Assembly (NCBI GenBank): GCA_905215505.1
Contig: CAJMPU010000014.1
Coordinates: 4,349-68,348 of the forward strand
From: an uncultured bacterium
GTDB taxonomy: Bacteria; Actinomycetota; Coriobacteriia; Coriobacteriales; Coriobacteriaceae
DNA length: 64,000 bases
Direction: 5' to 3'
The position numbers were made by a program, and so were the translations under genes. This document shows, piece by piece, positions 41,966-51,197 of the stretch (the stretch's first letter is position 1; each line of letters begins with the position of its first letter). Under the pieces are notes generated by a model. That model was not told the origin of the DNA and did no database searches. It saw only the letters and a program-made list of their open reading frames with translations.

Positions 41966-42850
41966 TTACGCGAGCGCCCTTCTTGCCAGCTCGGCCGCGC
42001 CGAGGATTCCTTGGTCGCCGCCGCAGCCCGGGGCGCAGATGTAGCTCTCCATGTCCTTAAGCTCGGCGGTCTGGATGTAGCCACCCAGATATTCGAGGGT
42101 CTTCTTGCGGACGATGCCGTAGAGCTGCTCCTGGTGCATCACGCCGCCGCCGAGGACGATGCGGCGAGGCGAGTACATGAGCACGAGGTTCGCGCACATC
42201 TGCCCCAGATAATCCCCCTCGAGCGCCCACACCTCATCGTTGTCCGCGAGCTCGGCCGCGGGCTTTCCCCAGCGCGCGGCGATGGCGGGGCCGGAGGCGA
42301 GCCCCTCGAGACAGCTCGCGTGGCTCGGGCAGACGCAGCGTCCCTCCTCGGTGGGACGGGTCCTTACCAGCATGTGACCGGCCTCGGGGTGCAGCATACC
42401 GTGAAGGAGTCTGCCCGCGCACATGACGCCCGCGCCCACGCCGGTGCCGATGGTCACGTAGACGGCGTCCTCGAGCCCCTTGCAGCAGCCGAAGACCACT
42501 TCGCCGAGGCAGGCAACGTTAACGTCCGTGTCGTAGGCCACCGGAATCCCGAGGTCGTCGGCGAACGCGGCGCGAAGACCATGGCCTCGCCACGCGAGCT
42601 TGGGCGTCTGGAGGATGGAGCCGTAGCGCTCGTCGTTGGGGTCGACGCAGGTCGGGCCGAAGGCGCCGATGCCCAACGCGTCCACATCGCGGGCGGTGAA
42701 CCACTCGATCATCTGCGGGACGGTCTCGGCGGGCGTAAGCGTCGGGGTCTCCATACGGTCGAGGACCTCGCCGTCGCCGGACACCACGGCACAGACCATC
42801 TTGGTCCCGCCGGCTTCGAGGGCGCCGAGCCTCATTTGCTTTTCGCTCAT
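41966..42850 (-). CDS. ROK-family fructokinase-like sugar kinase
   Basis: A 294-residue kinase. The ATP motif LGALEAGGTKMVCAV is at the N-terminus, the catalytic Asp lies in VAYDTDVNVACLGE, and a zinc site (H and CVCPSHASCLEGL, about residues 148-172) matches the YdhR/ScrK-type fructokinase subgroup rather than glucokinase. The segment GLASGPAIAARWG follows. It is the last gene of a GH172-PTS operon and would phosphorylate free fructose or a related hexose. Confidence 0.9.
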   Translation of the reverse strand: MSEKQMRLGALEAGGTKMVCAVVSGDGEVLDRMETPTLTPAETVPQMIEWFTARDVDALGIGAFGPTCVDPNDERYGSILQTPKLAWRGHGLRAAFADDLGIPVAYDTDVNVACLGEVVFGCCKGLEDAVYVTIGTGVGAGVMCAGRLLHGMLHPEAGHMLVRTRPTEEGRCVCPSHASCLEGLASGPAIAARWGKPAAELADNDEVWALEGDYLGQMCANLVLMYSPRRIVLGGGVMHQEQLYGIVRKKTLEYLGGYIQTAELKDMESYICAPGCGGDQGILGAAELARRALA

Positions 42851-42929
42851 GTGATCCTCCTTACAAAGGGACGCCCGCAGTCATGGTCAACCGCGGGCGC
42901 CCATAACGTTGGCTTGTTTCGAGGCGACC

Positions 42930-44054
42930 CTACCTGGGCACGCGGTCCTGCCTCGCGGCAAACGGGGCGAGCACGGCGTGCGGCTCGCTTTGGTACCAGT
43001 AGGCGACGGTGGAGATGTCGTCCTCGCGCTCGTAGAGCTTGATGTCGTCGTTGCCGAGGTCCTGGAACGTCACGCGCAGGTCCTCCTTGAACGAGATCGG
43101 GTCGGGAAGGTGCCACCTGTAGAGGCCGTGCCTGGGCAGCGCGTCGTCGTTAGTCGCGAGCATCGGATTCGGGTTCGGCTTGCCCGCGCTGAAGCGGTCG
43201 CGCGTGGCGTCGCGCGTCGAGCGGTACGGGTAGCCGGCGAACAGCGTGTTGAAGCACTGCGCCTCGGGCAGCGCGTGGGGCGGCCTGTCGAGGAAGGCCC
43301 AGGCACCGCCGAAGTAGTCCTCGGCTCCCGTCGAGGTGACCGTGGGGAACTCCTCGTCGCCGTCGAGGAAGAACTTCATCTCGCCCTCGCCCCACCAATA
43401 GCGCTCCAGGGCGCACAGGGCCATGTAGGTGCCGACGTAGTAGCCCTTGCCGCGCACGCCGTCGAGCACGGTGTAGTCGACGCCCCTGCGGGTGCTGCGC
43501 TCGCGGTTAAAGCGGGCGTGGAAGTACATGGCGTCGTCCGGCACGTCGGTGAGCGCGTAGTTGAACGTGTAGAAGATGTACTTAATGAACCCGGGGTGCT
43601 CGCTCGTAAGCGTGACCTTGGCGTGCTTCCTGAAGGGCATCTCGAAGTAGCAGTTCATGCCGCCCGTCGGGTTCACGCAGATGGGCATCGAGTTGACGAT
43701 GGCGCGCTCACCGAAGCCGTTGCAGAAGAAGTCGCCGACAGGGCACTCGACCGAGGGGGTCTCCTCGTCGTCCCAGTAGAAGCGCAGCACGAGGTCACGC
43801 ATGACGAAGCTGCCAGCGGCGGTCTTGTCGGGGACGGTCATCCAGATGTGGCGGATGATGCCGGGGCCCTCGATGTCCGCGAGCGTGATGGTCTCGCCGG
43901 ACTCAAGGGGCACGCAGCACGAGCCCTTGCGGCCGACGCCGAGGTGGCTGGCCGACATGGCGGCGCGGCCCTTCTCGCCCGTGATGTTCTCGGGGGTGAT
44001 GGCGCGGCTTTCCTCACCGCCGTGCATCCACACGTCCTTAAGGAACTCTCTCAT
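42930..44054 (-). CDS. GH172 (DUF2961) glycoside hydrolase
   Basis: The 374-residue protein has the DUF2961 fold features: MHGGEESRAITPENITGEKG near the start, ADIEGPGIIRHIWMTVPD, and the EEFPTVTSTGAEDYFGGAW motif. Characterised GH172 members act on difructose anhydrides, alpha-fructofuranosides or D-arabinofuranosides. There is no signal peptide, so it acts in the cytoplasm after uptake. With a LevR-like activator, mannose-family PTS and fructokinase neighbours, an alpha-fructofuranoside or difructose substrate is the best guess. Confidence 0.88.
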   Translation of the reverse strand: MREFLKDVWMHGGEESRAITPENITGEKGRAAMSASHLGVGRKGSCCVPLESGETITLADIEGPGIIRHIWMTVPDKTAAGSFVMRDLVLRFYWDDEETPSVECPVGDFFCNGFGERAIVNSMPICVNPTGGMNCYFEMPFRKHAKVTLTSEHPGFIKYIFYTFNYALTDVPDDAMYFHARFNRERSTRRGVDYTVLDGVRGKGYYVGTYMALCALERYWWGEGEMKFFLDGDEEFPTVTSTGAEDYFGGAWAFLDRPPHALPEAQCFNTLFAGYPYRSTRDATRDRFSAGKPNPNPMLATNDDALPRHGLYRWHLPDPISFKEDLRVTFQDLGNDDIKLYEREDDISTVAYWYQSEPHAVLAPFAARQDRVPR

Positions 44055-44066
44055 CGTCGACCTCCT

Positions 44067-44465
44067 CTATTCGTCGTCGTCGCACTCGGCGGAACTGGCA
44101 CCGTTCACGTAGATGATCTGCTGGCGCGCCTCGTTGACGAGGGCGTCGAAGTCGAGTTTCTCGTCGGGGCGCGCGAGCGCGACCGTCATGGCGAGCGGGA
44201 GGTTGACACCCGCGATCACGTGGATCCGGTCGGAGGCGAAGCGGGAAAAGCGCTGGTTCACGCTGCCGCCGTACGCGTCGGTGAGGACGACGACCTCGTC
44301 AGTGCCCGAAAGAGCCGCCTCGACCGCCGCGTCGAGCCCCTCGCCGTTGTCGTTCACGTAGGCGCACACGGCGTTGACGGCGTCGCCCTTACCCGTAAGG
44401 AACTCGAGGGTGTCCTTGAAGCCCTGGGCGAGAAGGGAATGGCTCGCCACAACTATCTTTCTCAT
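44067..44465 (-). CDS. PTS mannose-family EIIA component
   Basis: A 132-residue phosphocarrier. The phosphorylated His is His9 in IVVASHSLLAQGF. The fold motif VVVLTDAYGGSVNQRFSRF fits EIIA(Man). It is separate from EIIB, unlike E. coli ManX. It follows the EIID gene and precedes GH172 by 12 nt, making it part of one operon for uptake and cleavage of a sugar. Confidence 0.92.
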   Translation of the reverse strand: MRKIVVASHSLLAQGFKDTLEFLTGKGDAVNAVCAYVNDNGEGLDAAVEAALSGTDEVVVLTDAYGGSVNQRFSRFASDRIHVIAGVNLPLAMTVALARPDEKLDFDALVNEARQQIIYVNGASSAECDDDE

Positions 44466-44491
44466 TGATTCACCAATCTCTTGGGTCGAAG

Positions 44492-45325
44492 CTAGGCGAG
44501 GATGCCGGCGGCGGAGGCGACCATCGCGAGGACGATCACCACGAGGATGAGGGCCGTCATGCTCGCGTTCTTCTTGGTAAGAAGGTAATACGCGCTTCCC
44601 GTGATGGCGGCGGGGATCATGGCAGGCAGGATCTTGTCGAGCAGCGGCTGAATCTCCATCGCGACGTCGCCGAAGCTGAAGCTAATCGGGCAGGTGACGC
44701 CGATGACCGAGGCGATGAGGCAGCCGACCACGGTGAGGCCGAGCACGGAGGCGGCGGCAGTGAGGTTGGGAAGCTTCTCGCTGAAGTCGGTGACGAGCTT
44801 CACGCCCTGCTTGTAGCCGAACTCGAGGGCGTGCATGCGGACCCAGAAGATGGCCAGGATGAGCGCGAACCAGATGCCGGCTCCCACGGGGTTGCCCTCG
44901 ATGGCCATGTAGGCGGCGATGGAGCCCATGATGGTCGGGATCATGGTCATGAGCAGGGAGTCGCCGACGCCGGCGAGCGGTCCCATGGTGCCGATCTTCA
45001 GGTCTTGGACGGCGTCCGCCGCCGCTAGGCCGTCGCGCTCCTCCATGGCCACGCAGGCGCCAAGGATGATGGCGGCGAGCCAAGGCTGGGTGTTGTAGTA
45101 GCGGAAGTGGTTGTTGAGCGCTTGCTTATAGTCCTCGTCGTTCGTGTAGATCTTCCTCAGGACCGGCGAGAGGGCGTAGGCGACTGAGGCGCCCTGCTGG
45201 GTCTGGTAGTTGAAGGTGCACACGCTCATGAGCCAGCGCCAGTTCGCGTTGCGCAGGTCCTTCTTGGTGACCTTGTAGCCGGAGGGCTTGCCCTCGGCGA
45301 CGGCGGTGATGTTCTCGTTTTCCAT
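44492..45325 (-). CDS. PTS mannose-family EIID component
   Basis: A 277-residue membrane component. The start VTKKDLRNANWRWLMSVCTFNYQTQQG and the segment MGPLAGVGDSLLMTMIPTI are EIID signatures. Hydrophobic segments are concentrated in the second half. It follows EIIC with 2 nt between genes. Confidence 0.93.
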   Translation of the reverse strand: MENENITAVAEGKPSGYKVTKKDLRNANWRWLMSVCTFNYQTQQGASVAYALSPVLRKIYTNDEDYKQALNNHFRYYNTQPWLAAIILGACVAMEERDGLAAADAVQDLKIGTMGPLAGVGDSLLMTMIPTIMGSIAAYMAIEGNPVGAGIWFALILAIFWVRMHALEFGYKQGVKLVTDFSEKLPNLTAAASVLGLTVVGCLIASVIGVTCPISFSFGDVAMEIQPLLDKILPAMIPAAITGSAYYLLTKKNASMTALILVVIVLAMVASAAGILA

Positions 45326-45327
45326 GG

Positions 45328-46113
45328 TTACTCATCCTCTCCGATGAAGGCGTCTGCGGAAGCGTGGGCGGCGAGCTCGGTGTCCCTCTCGGCACGCTGG
45401 TAGAACGCAATCGCGAGGGCAACGCCGACGATGGCGGCGCCGATGATGGGCACGTTCAGGAAGGCCGAGAGGAAGAAGCCGGCGAGCAGGTACTGGAAGT
45501 ACTTGGCGGTTGGCATGTAGCGGAGCAGCATGGCGATACCGACGGCCGGGAGCATCTTGCCGGCGAGGGTGAGGCCGGAGAGGAACCACTGGGGCATGAC
45601 CTCGAGGAGCCAGTTGACGGCGGGCTGGCCGAGCGTCACGGAGACAAAGACGGGCAGGGCGGCGCACAGGCCGAAGAGCGCGGGGCAGACCCACAGGATG
45701 GCGTTCATCTGATTGAACTTACCCTCGTTGCAGAACTTCTGGGACTTCTCGACGACAAAGCCGTTGAGGATCTTGGCGACGACGTCGAGCTGGATGCCGA
45801 GCATGCCGACCGGCAGGCCGATGGCGAGGCCCGTGTCGGAGCCCAGGGTCACGCCGTAGGCGGTGGCGATGATGGCCATCGTGCCGTAGTCGGGAATGGA
45901 GGAGCCGCCGAAGCCCGCGACGCCGAGCTGCATGAGCTGAATGGTGCCGCCGATGACAAGGCCGGTCTTCCAGTCGCCCATGACGACTCCGGTGATGAGG
46001 CCCCAGAAAACGGCGTAATTGACGAAGATCATCGGGATGCCGTAGTAGTCCACGTGCTTGATGAAGGCCAGCAGGGTCAAAAGGACGACCTGCAGGATAG
46101 TGAAGTTGACCAT
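45328..46113 (-). CDS. PTS mannose-family EIIC component
   Basis: A 261-residue membrane protein with about eight hydrophobic segments. Family motifs include GLITGVVMGDWKTGLVIGGTIQLMQLG near residue 36 and GSSIPDYGTMAIIATAYG. It forms the sugar channel with EIID. It follows EIIB by 9 nt. Confidence 0.93.
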   Translation of the reverse strand: MVNFTILQVVLLTLLAFIKHVDYYGIPMIFVNYAVFWGLITGVVMGDWKTGLVIGGTIQLMQLGVAGFGGSSIPDYGTMAIIATAYGVTLGSDTGLAIGLPVGMLGIQLDVVAKILNGFVVEKSQKFCNEGKFNQMNAILWVCPALFGLCAALPVFVSVTLGQPAVNWLLEVMPQWFLSGLTLAGKMLPAVGIAMLLRYMPTAKYFQYLLAGFFLSAFLNVPIIGAAIVGVALAIAFYQRAERDTELAAHASADAFIGEDE

Positions 46114-46122
46114 ATTTCCCCC

Positions 46123-46596
46123 TTAGATGAGGTCTGCGACGGAGACGGGCTTGTCGGCGGGCACGAACTGGGCCGTCACCTTGACGCCACGGGCGATGAG
46201 CGCCTTGTAGCTCTGGACGTTCTCGGCGGAGGCGTAGGCGCGCTGGGTGAGCTGGATGCCGTCCTCCTTGACGAGCGAGCCGCCGACGACCAGCGACGGG
46301 AGCTCGACGCCCGACTCGACCAGGCGAAGCATCGTCTCGGGCTCCTTGGCGATGACGAAGACCTTCTCGCGGTCGTACTTGCCCGCGGCGAAGTTCTTGA
46401 GCGCGGTCTGCTCGGAGATGATCGAAACGGCCATGCCCGCGGGGCGCGCCATCCTCATGGTGGACTTCAGGACCTCGTCGCCGGCGACCTTGTCGTCGAT
46501 GACCATGACTCGGGTCGCGCCCGACACCGGGGCCCACTGCGTCACGATGATGCCGTGAAGCAGGCGATTGTCGATTCGTGCCATAACAACACTCAT
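46123..46596 (-). CDS. PTS mannose-family EIIB component
   Basis: A 157-residue cytosolic component. The phosphorylated His is His14 in ARIDNRLLHGIIVTQW, and VMVIDDKVAGDEVLK follows. The ATG at 46596 is chosen because AGGAGC precedes it; the longer open frame has no ribosome site. It is the first gene of the IIB-IIC-IID-IIA-GH172-ROK operon, 123 nt downstream of the LevR-like gene. No -24/-12 (sigma-54) sequence was seen upstream. Confidence 0.93.
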   Translation of the reverse strand: MSVVMARIDNRLLHGIIVTQWAPVSGATRVMVIDDKVAGDEVLKSTMRMARPAGMAVSIISEQTALKNFAAGKYDREKVFVIAKEPETMLRLVESGVELPSLVVGGSLVKEDGIQLTQRAYASAENVQSYKALIARGVKVTAQFVPADKPVSVADLI

Positions 46597-46719
46597 GTTT
46601 GCTCCTATCAAATGAAGTTTTACGTTCGGTACTGCCTCGGCGCTATCCGGATTCGCGCCGGGCAAGGGGTTATCGGATTATTGAGGACGCGCGGTCAGCT
46701 TGCGGCGGCGCGGGGAAGG

Positions 46720-49461
46720 TCACTCGTCGAGCAGGAGGTCCGAGGAGCCGAGGCGCTCTTCTCGCGCCGGGGCGGCGCTCACGCTTATGTAGTCGAAGAC
46801 ATATGCGATCTCGCTTACGGGAACCTCTACGCGATAGCGCGTCGAGATGCTCGAGAAGCTCTGCCTGAAGGACTCGATGAAATCGGCGCGTTCCTCCTCG
46901 AAGCGGTCCTGGCCAACGTAGGTCTCAATGGGGTTTCTGGTAACAAGGCGCTCGACGAGACAGCAGAGGTGAACGTAGAGCCCAATGATGGCGTTGCTGC
47001 CGATCTTCTCGCCTGTCCTGCGCTGAAGCTCGTGCACGGCGCTCTCGATCTCATGGAATAGCCGCTCCGGGTCGAGGATGGTGATGGAGCGGATGACGTT
47101 CTGCAGCGTCATGTTCGAGAGCAGCTTCTCGTGGAAAGAAGAGAGCTCGGAAGCGTCAAGCCACCTGCCGAACACGGCATCAACCTTAGAGGCGGACGCC
47201 GTCGACATGATGTCCTCGAGGGCGACGAAGGGGACGGAGGCGACCCCGGGGTCTCCCGTGCCGATGACGGCGCAGACGCGGTGCTCGGAGAAAACGGCGT
47301 CGTTCGACCCGTTCGCGACGAGCTGCTTGAAGGGCCTCGTGAGCAGGCGCGCGCCTATGGTGCGCGGGAGGCTCTGCGAGACGAGCTGGCGTATCCTCTC
47401 CGCGGCGTCGACCCCGGACTCGGAGCAGAAGACGATGGCGTCCTCACGGTTGACGCGCTCGATCACCTTGCAGTGCGTCACGCACGCGGCGGTCGCATCG
47501 CCAAGAACCTCGACGATGGACTTGCCGCCGAGCAGCCCGACCCCGATCTCGAGCGCAAGACCGGTAGAGACGTTGTTCACCACGCCGATAGTGGAGTCGG
47601 TAACGTTCTCGAGGGCCTTATAGGCCTCCTCCAAGGAGCCCATGTCGACGAGGAACACGACCCCGGTGCAGTAGGAATGGCGGTCGACGAGGCGCTGGAG
47701 CGGACCGACGATGTCCTTCAGCTGCTGGTCGTAGGGCATGTCGACAGCCTCGTACACATGCATGCCGAGCATACGGTTCGCCGCGTCGGCGATGCTCGTC
47801 GCCGTTGAGTAGCCGTGGGACAGGATGACGCAGAGCGTCCGAAGGGCCTTCGCATCGCGAGACTCCGATGCGACGCACAGCGTCAGAAGCGTCTTCGTGA
47901 AGTGATCGAGCGAGATTCCCAGCGCCCCTTCCACGTCTGCGGCGACCTGATCGGAGACACTCGAGGCAAACGGCAATTCGGAGGTCACGGCACCGAGGAG
48001 ATGGGAGATTTGCTCCGCACAGGCAGACTTTCGCTTAGCCAGGCCGATACCCGGCCACAACTGCAGGCAAATCTCCTGGGCCAGTAGAAAAGCGACCTTC
48101 CTCGAAAGCTCGATGCCATAAGAAGAGCCTGCGTCGGCAAGGACCGCGCCCACGACGCGCTCGAAGGCGCGCGACCTCGAGGAGGCGACGCCGTGGTCGA
48201 AGATCAAGTGATCCTCAACGCCGCGCACAGCGGAGACAGCTTGCGAGACAAGCTCGGAGACAGAGAGCTCCCCGGCGCAGAATCGCTCATCGAGGGAGCA
48301 CAGGGCATCGAGCGCCTGCTCGACCGGCCCTGTGCTCTCGGCGGCATCCAGAGACGCGTCGATCAGAACGCCATCGTCGGGCTGTTGATCGATCTGCGCG
48401 GAGGAGAGGAGCCCGCTGGGAAGAAGATACGGGCGAACGACGACGTAGTCGCCCTCGCGATTGAGGAACGCTTTGGCGCAGCAGTTCGTCACGCAGGCGC
48501 GCAAGCCGGCGATGTTATCGGAAAAGTCCGCGTTCACGAGGCAACGGTATGCGCCGCGGCTGATCTTCACATCAGAACCGATTCGGCACCCCTCGCTGCG
48601 CAGGAAGCTCAAGATGAGATCCTCGCGCTCCTCGGGGGTCCGCTCCTTGAGTGAGGGGACGCGGGCACAGATGGGCATTTTGCTGTAGGCCGAGGAAACC
48701 TTCGGGTCATCGGCGGAAAGCGTCGTCGAAAGAACGAGGCGAGCGCGCGGCGCATCCTGGGAGGCATCGAGCCCGAGGGCCGTCGCAAGGCAGTGCTCCA
48801 TCGCAGAGGGAGAGAGTGCCTCGATGCCGTTGACAAAGACCACACCCCCGCGCGCTTTCGCGATCGACTCGTCAAGAAGCCCGTTGAACGAGGCGGCGTC
48901 CGGGACCCCGGCGCAGTCGATGCGCACATAGGAGGAGTCGCGGGACAGCAAGCCCTGGTTCTTGCCGTACTCGTACACAAGGCGAGAAAGGAAAGACTTA
49001 CCGACACCCACGCCGCCGCTCAAGAGGATGGGCAGGCCAAACGGAGGGTACTGAACCGCAGCCTTGCACTGCTCGACAACGGAGCTGAGGCTCATGTCGA
49101 AGCCCACGGCACGCGCGAAGTCGCGGTGATCGGCGATTCCCGTCGCCTGGATGAGGTCGGCGAGCGAGGCGTACTCGCTTGCAGAGAGCTTTACCTGAAA
49201 ACGCTTCTGGAACGCGCGGCGATGAAAATAACGGACAGGCCTGCCCGCCACCTTAACCACAAGACCGGCGCGAACAAGGTCGTTGAGGTACTGGCTCGCC
49301 AGGCTCCTGGAGATGATGAGCGTCTCGGCGATGTCGGAGGTGGACAGACGGGCAAGGTCGTCGAGCGAGACGGCAGAGGTGAGGGCCTCGAGATGCTCGA
49401 GAATCCTGTCCCTCATGTCGACGGGTTTCTTTGCCAAGCTGTCCTGTGTGGTCTTGTCCAT
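46720..49461 (-). CDS. LevR-like PRD/AAA+ transcriptional regulator
   Basis: A 913-residue regulator of PTS genes. An N-terminal HTH (about residues 20-75) precedes an AAA+ domain with Walker A GGVGVGKS (about 150). The following region lacks the sigma-54-contacting GAFTGA loop and has a degenerate Walker B (VVFVNGIEAL). Then come a PRD-like region (about 400-500), an EIIA(Man)-like domain with candidate His in VILSHGYSTA (about 570), and a C-terminal PRD (IGLYVHLCCLVERL). It likely controls the adjacent PTS-GH172 operon. Confidence 0.88.
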   Translation of the reverse strand: MDKTTQDSLAKKPVDMRDRILEHLEALTSAVSLDDLARLSTSDIAETLIISRSLASQYLNDLVRAGLVVKVAGRPVRYFHRRAFQKRFQVKLSASEYASLADLIQATGIADHRDFARAVGFDMSLSSVVEQCKAAVQYPPFGLPILLSGGVGVGKSFLSRLVYEYGKNQGLLSRDSSYVRIDCAGVPDAASFNGLLDESIAKARGGVVFVNGIEALSPSAMEHCLATALGLDASQDAPRARLVLSTTLSADDPKVSSAYSKMPICARVPSLKERTPEEREDLILSFLRSEGCRIGSDVKISRGAYRCLVNADFSDNIAGLRACVTNCCAKAFLNREGDYVVVRPYLLPSGLLSSAQIDQQPDDGVLIDASLDAAESTGPVEQALDALCSLDERFCAGELSVSELVSQAVSAVRGVEDHLIFDHGVASSRSRAFERVVGAVLADAGSSYGIELSRKVAFLLAQEICLQLWPGIGLAKRKSACAEQISHLLGAVTSELPFASSVSDQVAADVEGALGISLDHFTKTLLTLCVASESRDAKALRTLCVILSHGYSTATSIADAANRMLGMHVYEAVDMPYDQQLKDIVGPLQRLVDRHSYCTGVVFLVDMGSLEEAYKALENVTDSTIGVVNNVSTGLALEIGVGLLGGKSIVEVLGDATAACVTHCKVIERVNREDAIVFCSESGVDAAERIRQLVSQSLPRTIGARLLTRPFKQLVANGSNDAVFSEHRVCAVIGTGDPGVASVPFVALEDIMSTASASKVDAVFGRWLDASELSSFHEKLLSNMTLQNVIRSITILDPERLFHEIESAVHELQRRTGEKIGSNAIIGLYVHLCCLVERLVTRNPIETYVGQDRFEEERADFIESFRQSFSSISTRYRVEVPVSEIAYVFDYISVSAAPAREERLGSSDLLLDE

Positions 49462-49600
49462 GACTTCTTACCTCCTCGTACAAGGAGTATAAGGGGAGAA
49501 CAGAGAACGGAAGGGGGCGCGTGGGGGAATCAACAGCTCCGAGGAAAAGTCCACCACTTGAGGGGCAGAAAACAACGGCCATTGAACATTCAGGGCCGAC

Positions 49601-49626
49601 GCTCAACACTTCGGCTCGACACTTCG
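49601..49626. repeat. 13-bp tandem repeat between levR and mtnN remnant
   Basis: GCTCAACACTTCG is followed immediately by GCTCGACACTTCG. It lies in the 49462-49654 gap that also contains the regulator's putative TATACT -10 and GAGGAGG ribosome site. Meaning unknown. Confidence 0.4.
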
Positions 49627-49654
49627 CTTTGGAAAGGGCTCCGGCGCGCCGGGC

Positions 49655-49990
49655 CTAAAGCTTAACCATGCGCGCGGCGATGCGGGCGCAGTCGCAGGCG
49701 GCCTTCTTCTCGAAGGTGTTGTAGTCGACGACCCGGCCCTCGGCGCAGGGCTTGTCGCTGATGGCGCGCACGACGACGAGGGGCACGCCGTTGAGATAGG
49801 AGGCCTGCGCGATGGTGCAGCCCTCCATCTCGCAGCACAGGTCGCCGAAGGCCGCGAGGATTCGCTCCTTCTGTTCCGCGGGCGAGACGAACTGGTCGCC
49901 GGAGACGACGCGGCCCTTGAGGACCTTAATGTCGGGGGCGACGGCGGCCGCGGCGGCGCACGCCGCCAGCAAGGGCCGGAACGGATCGCG
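49655..49990 (-). pseudogene. mtnN: 5'-truncated MTA/SAH nucleosidase
   Basis: The minus-strand frame reads VLKGRVVSGDQFVS, ...DLCCEMEGCTIAQASYLNGVPLVVVRAISD and ends ARMVKL, matching the C-terminal half of 5'-methylthioadenosine/S-adenosylhomocysteine nucleosidase, including the catalytic-site EMEG and the Asp of RAISD. The N-terminal half is replaced by IS3-derived sequence from about 49990. The remaining ~110 codons cannot encode an active enzyme. A full copy elsewhere in the genome would be expected. Confidence 0.8.
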
Positions 49991-50430
49991 CAAGATCAAG
50001 GCGTCGCCCGGGAGGTCGGGCGTTACCGTCAGCCGGCGCCGCGCCTGCCGCATCATGAGGGAGAACGGCCTGGCCGGCGCATACGGCAGGAAGAGGTTCA
50101 AGGTGCACCCCGGGGCGGTCAACGAGGCCGACGTGTCGAACGTCGTCGCGCGCGGCTTCGGCGGCAGGGCGCCGTGCACCCATATATGCAGCGACTTGGC
50201 CTGCGTGCGCGTCGGGGCGTCGTGGAACTACGTCTGCCTGCTCGTCGACCTCTGCAACGGGGAGATCGTCGGCCACTCCGAAGGACCGAGGAGGGACGCG
50301 CGAGCTCCGAGCCAAGCTCTTGGATTACGTGCACTGGTACAACAACTTCAGGATCCACTCGACGCTGGGCTACATGTCGCCGGTCGAGTTCAGGGAGGCG
50401 GGGCCGTCCCTCCCGGAATCGTCCAAATAA
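49975..50430 (+). mobile_element. IS3-family transposase (orfB) remnant
   Basis: Plus-strand translation shows RKIKASPGRSGVTVSRRRACRIM..., HICSDLACVRVGASWNYVCLLVDLCNGEIVGHS, close to IS3 orfB with its DDE-region pattern. The frame then jumps, with a deletion, to LLDYVHWYNNFRIHSTLGYMSPVEF, the typical orfB end, in a different frame ending at 50430. Both ends of the element are missing or degraded. It interrupts mtnN. Confidence 0.82.
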
Positions 50431-50526
50431 GTGTTGCCAATCCATAGCCAATCCAGCCATCATCTTCGCGAAGGCGGACGTCAGGAAAAGCTCGGCTTGA
50501 GCTCGGTCGGACGCGGTCTGTGGGGC

Positions 50527-50579
50527 ATCATTCAGGTTCAGGGGGTCTCCTTGTCTTCTTCGGTCGCAACCTGAATGAT
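50527..50579. repeat. 12-bp inverted repeat
   Basis: ATCATTCAGGTT and AACCTGAATGAT are perfect complements separated by 29 nt. They lie just beyond the IS3 remnant and could be a decayed hairpin or the edge of another element. The rest of 50580-51136 shows no gene I can name; short frames near 50600-50793 (+) and 50781-51179 (-) lack ribosome sites. Confidence 0.5.
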
Positions 50580-51136
50580 AGGGACGGCCCCTTCTCTCTT
50601 TCCCCTTCGTTTTCGACGCGTCACCCTCTCGGCGGGCTTAAGGCCCGCGCTCGCGGGTGCAGGGGCTACGCCCAAGCCCCAAAAACGTAACGCCGTGCTC
50701 GAAGCGTTTCCGGACGTCAGCGTAATCTCAAATCCCGTTCGTCAACTCATGGGCAAGCCACCTGAGACTACTCATTTCTCCTACTGGCAATGAAGACCTG
50801 CGACCTGCAGTTTTGCAAACTGCTTGAAAGCCACCTGCGTTGATTCACTTCCTATTGCAGCTGGCGGCTTGCACGCGAAAAGGCATTTAAGTTTCAAAAC
50901 GGGCGTTTTCGGCGCTATCGAGCCTCCAAAGGCATCCCGCCGCGCCCTTTGGGACAAAAACAAAAACTCAAAGCCCTGAGTTCGAAAATAGTTTTTGGAG
51001 TTGTCCCGACTTTTGTCCCCGAAGCCGACGAAACGCGACAGGGTATCACCTGGCGGCACTCGATTCGAGACGGCACCGAAAACTGGATGCAACCGGAATG
51101 ACGGGACGGCAGAACCGAAGCCATCGAGTGGGGATA

Positions 51137-51171
51137 GAAAAAGGCCCGGGTGCCGTGGCATCCGGGCCTTT
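51137..51171 (-). terminator. Terminator of the rplC-rplX operon
   Basis: On the minus strand AAAGGCCCGG pairs with CCGGGCCTTT over an extended stem (ATGC/GCAC region) and ends in TTTTTC. It lies 27 nt after the rplX stop. Its presence shows that transcription of the S10-type block ends here rather than continuing to rplE. Confidence 0.92.
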
Positions 51172-51197
51172 GCTAGCAACTTGATGTTGCGGGCAGC

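Noticed and set aside
46597..46719. Sigma-54 (-24/-12) promoter before the PTS EIIB gene
   Set aside because: No TGGCAC-N5-TTGC-like sequence was found on the minus strand, in line with the missing GAFTGA loop of the regulator.
50781..51179. A 132-codon minus-strand open frame
   Set aside because: It runs through the rplX terminator and has no ribosome site. The C-terminal part may be a remnant but cannot be named.
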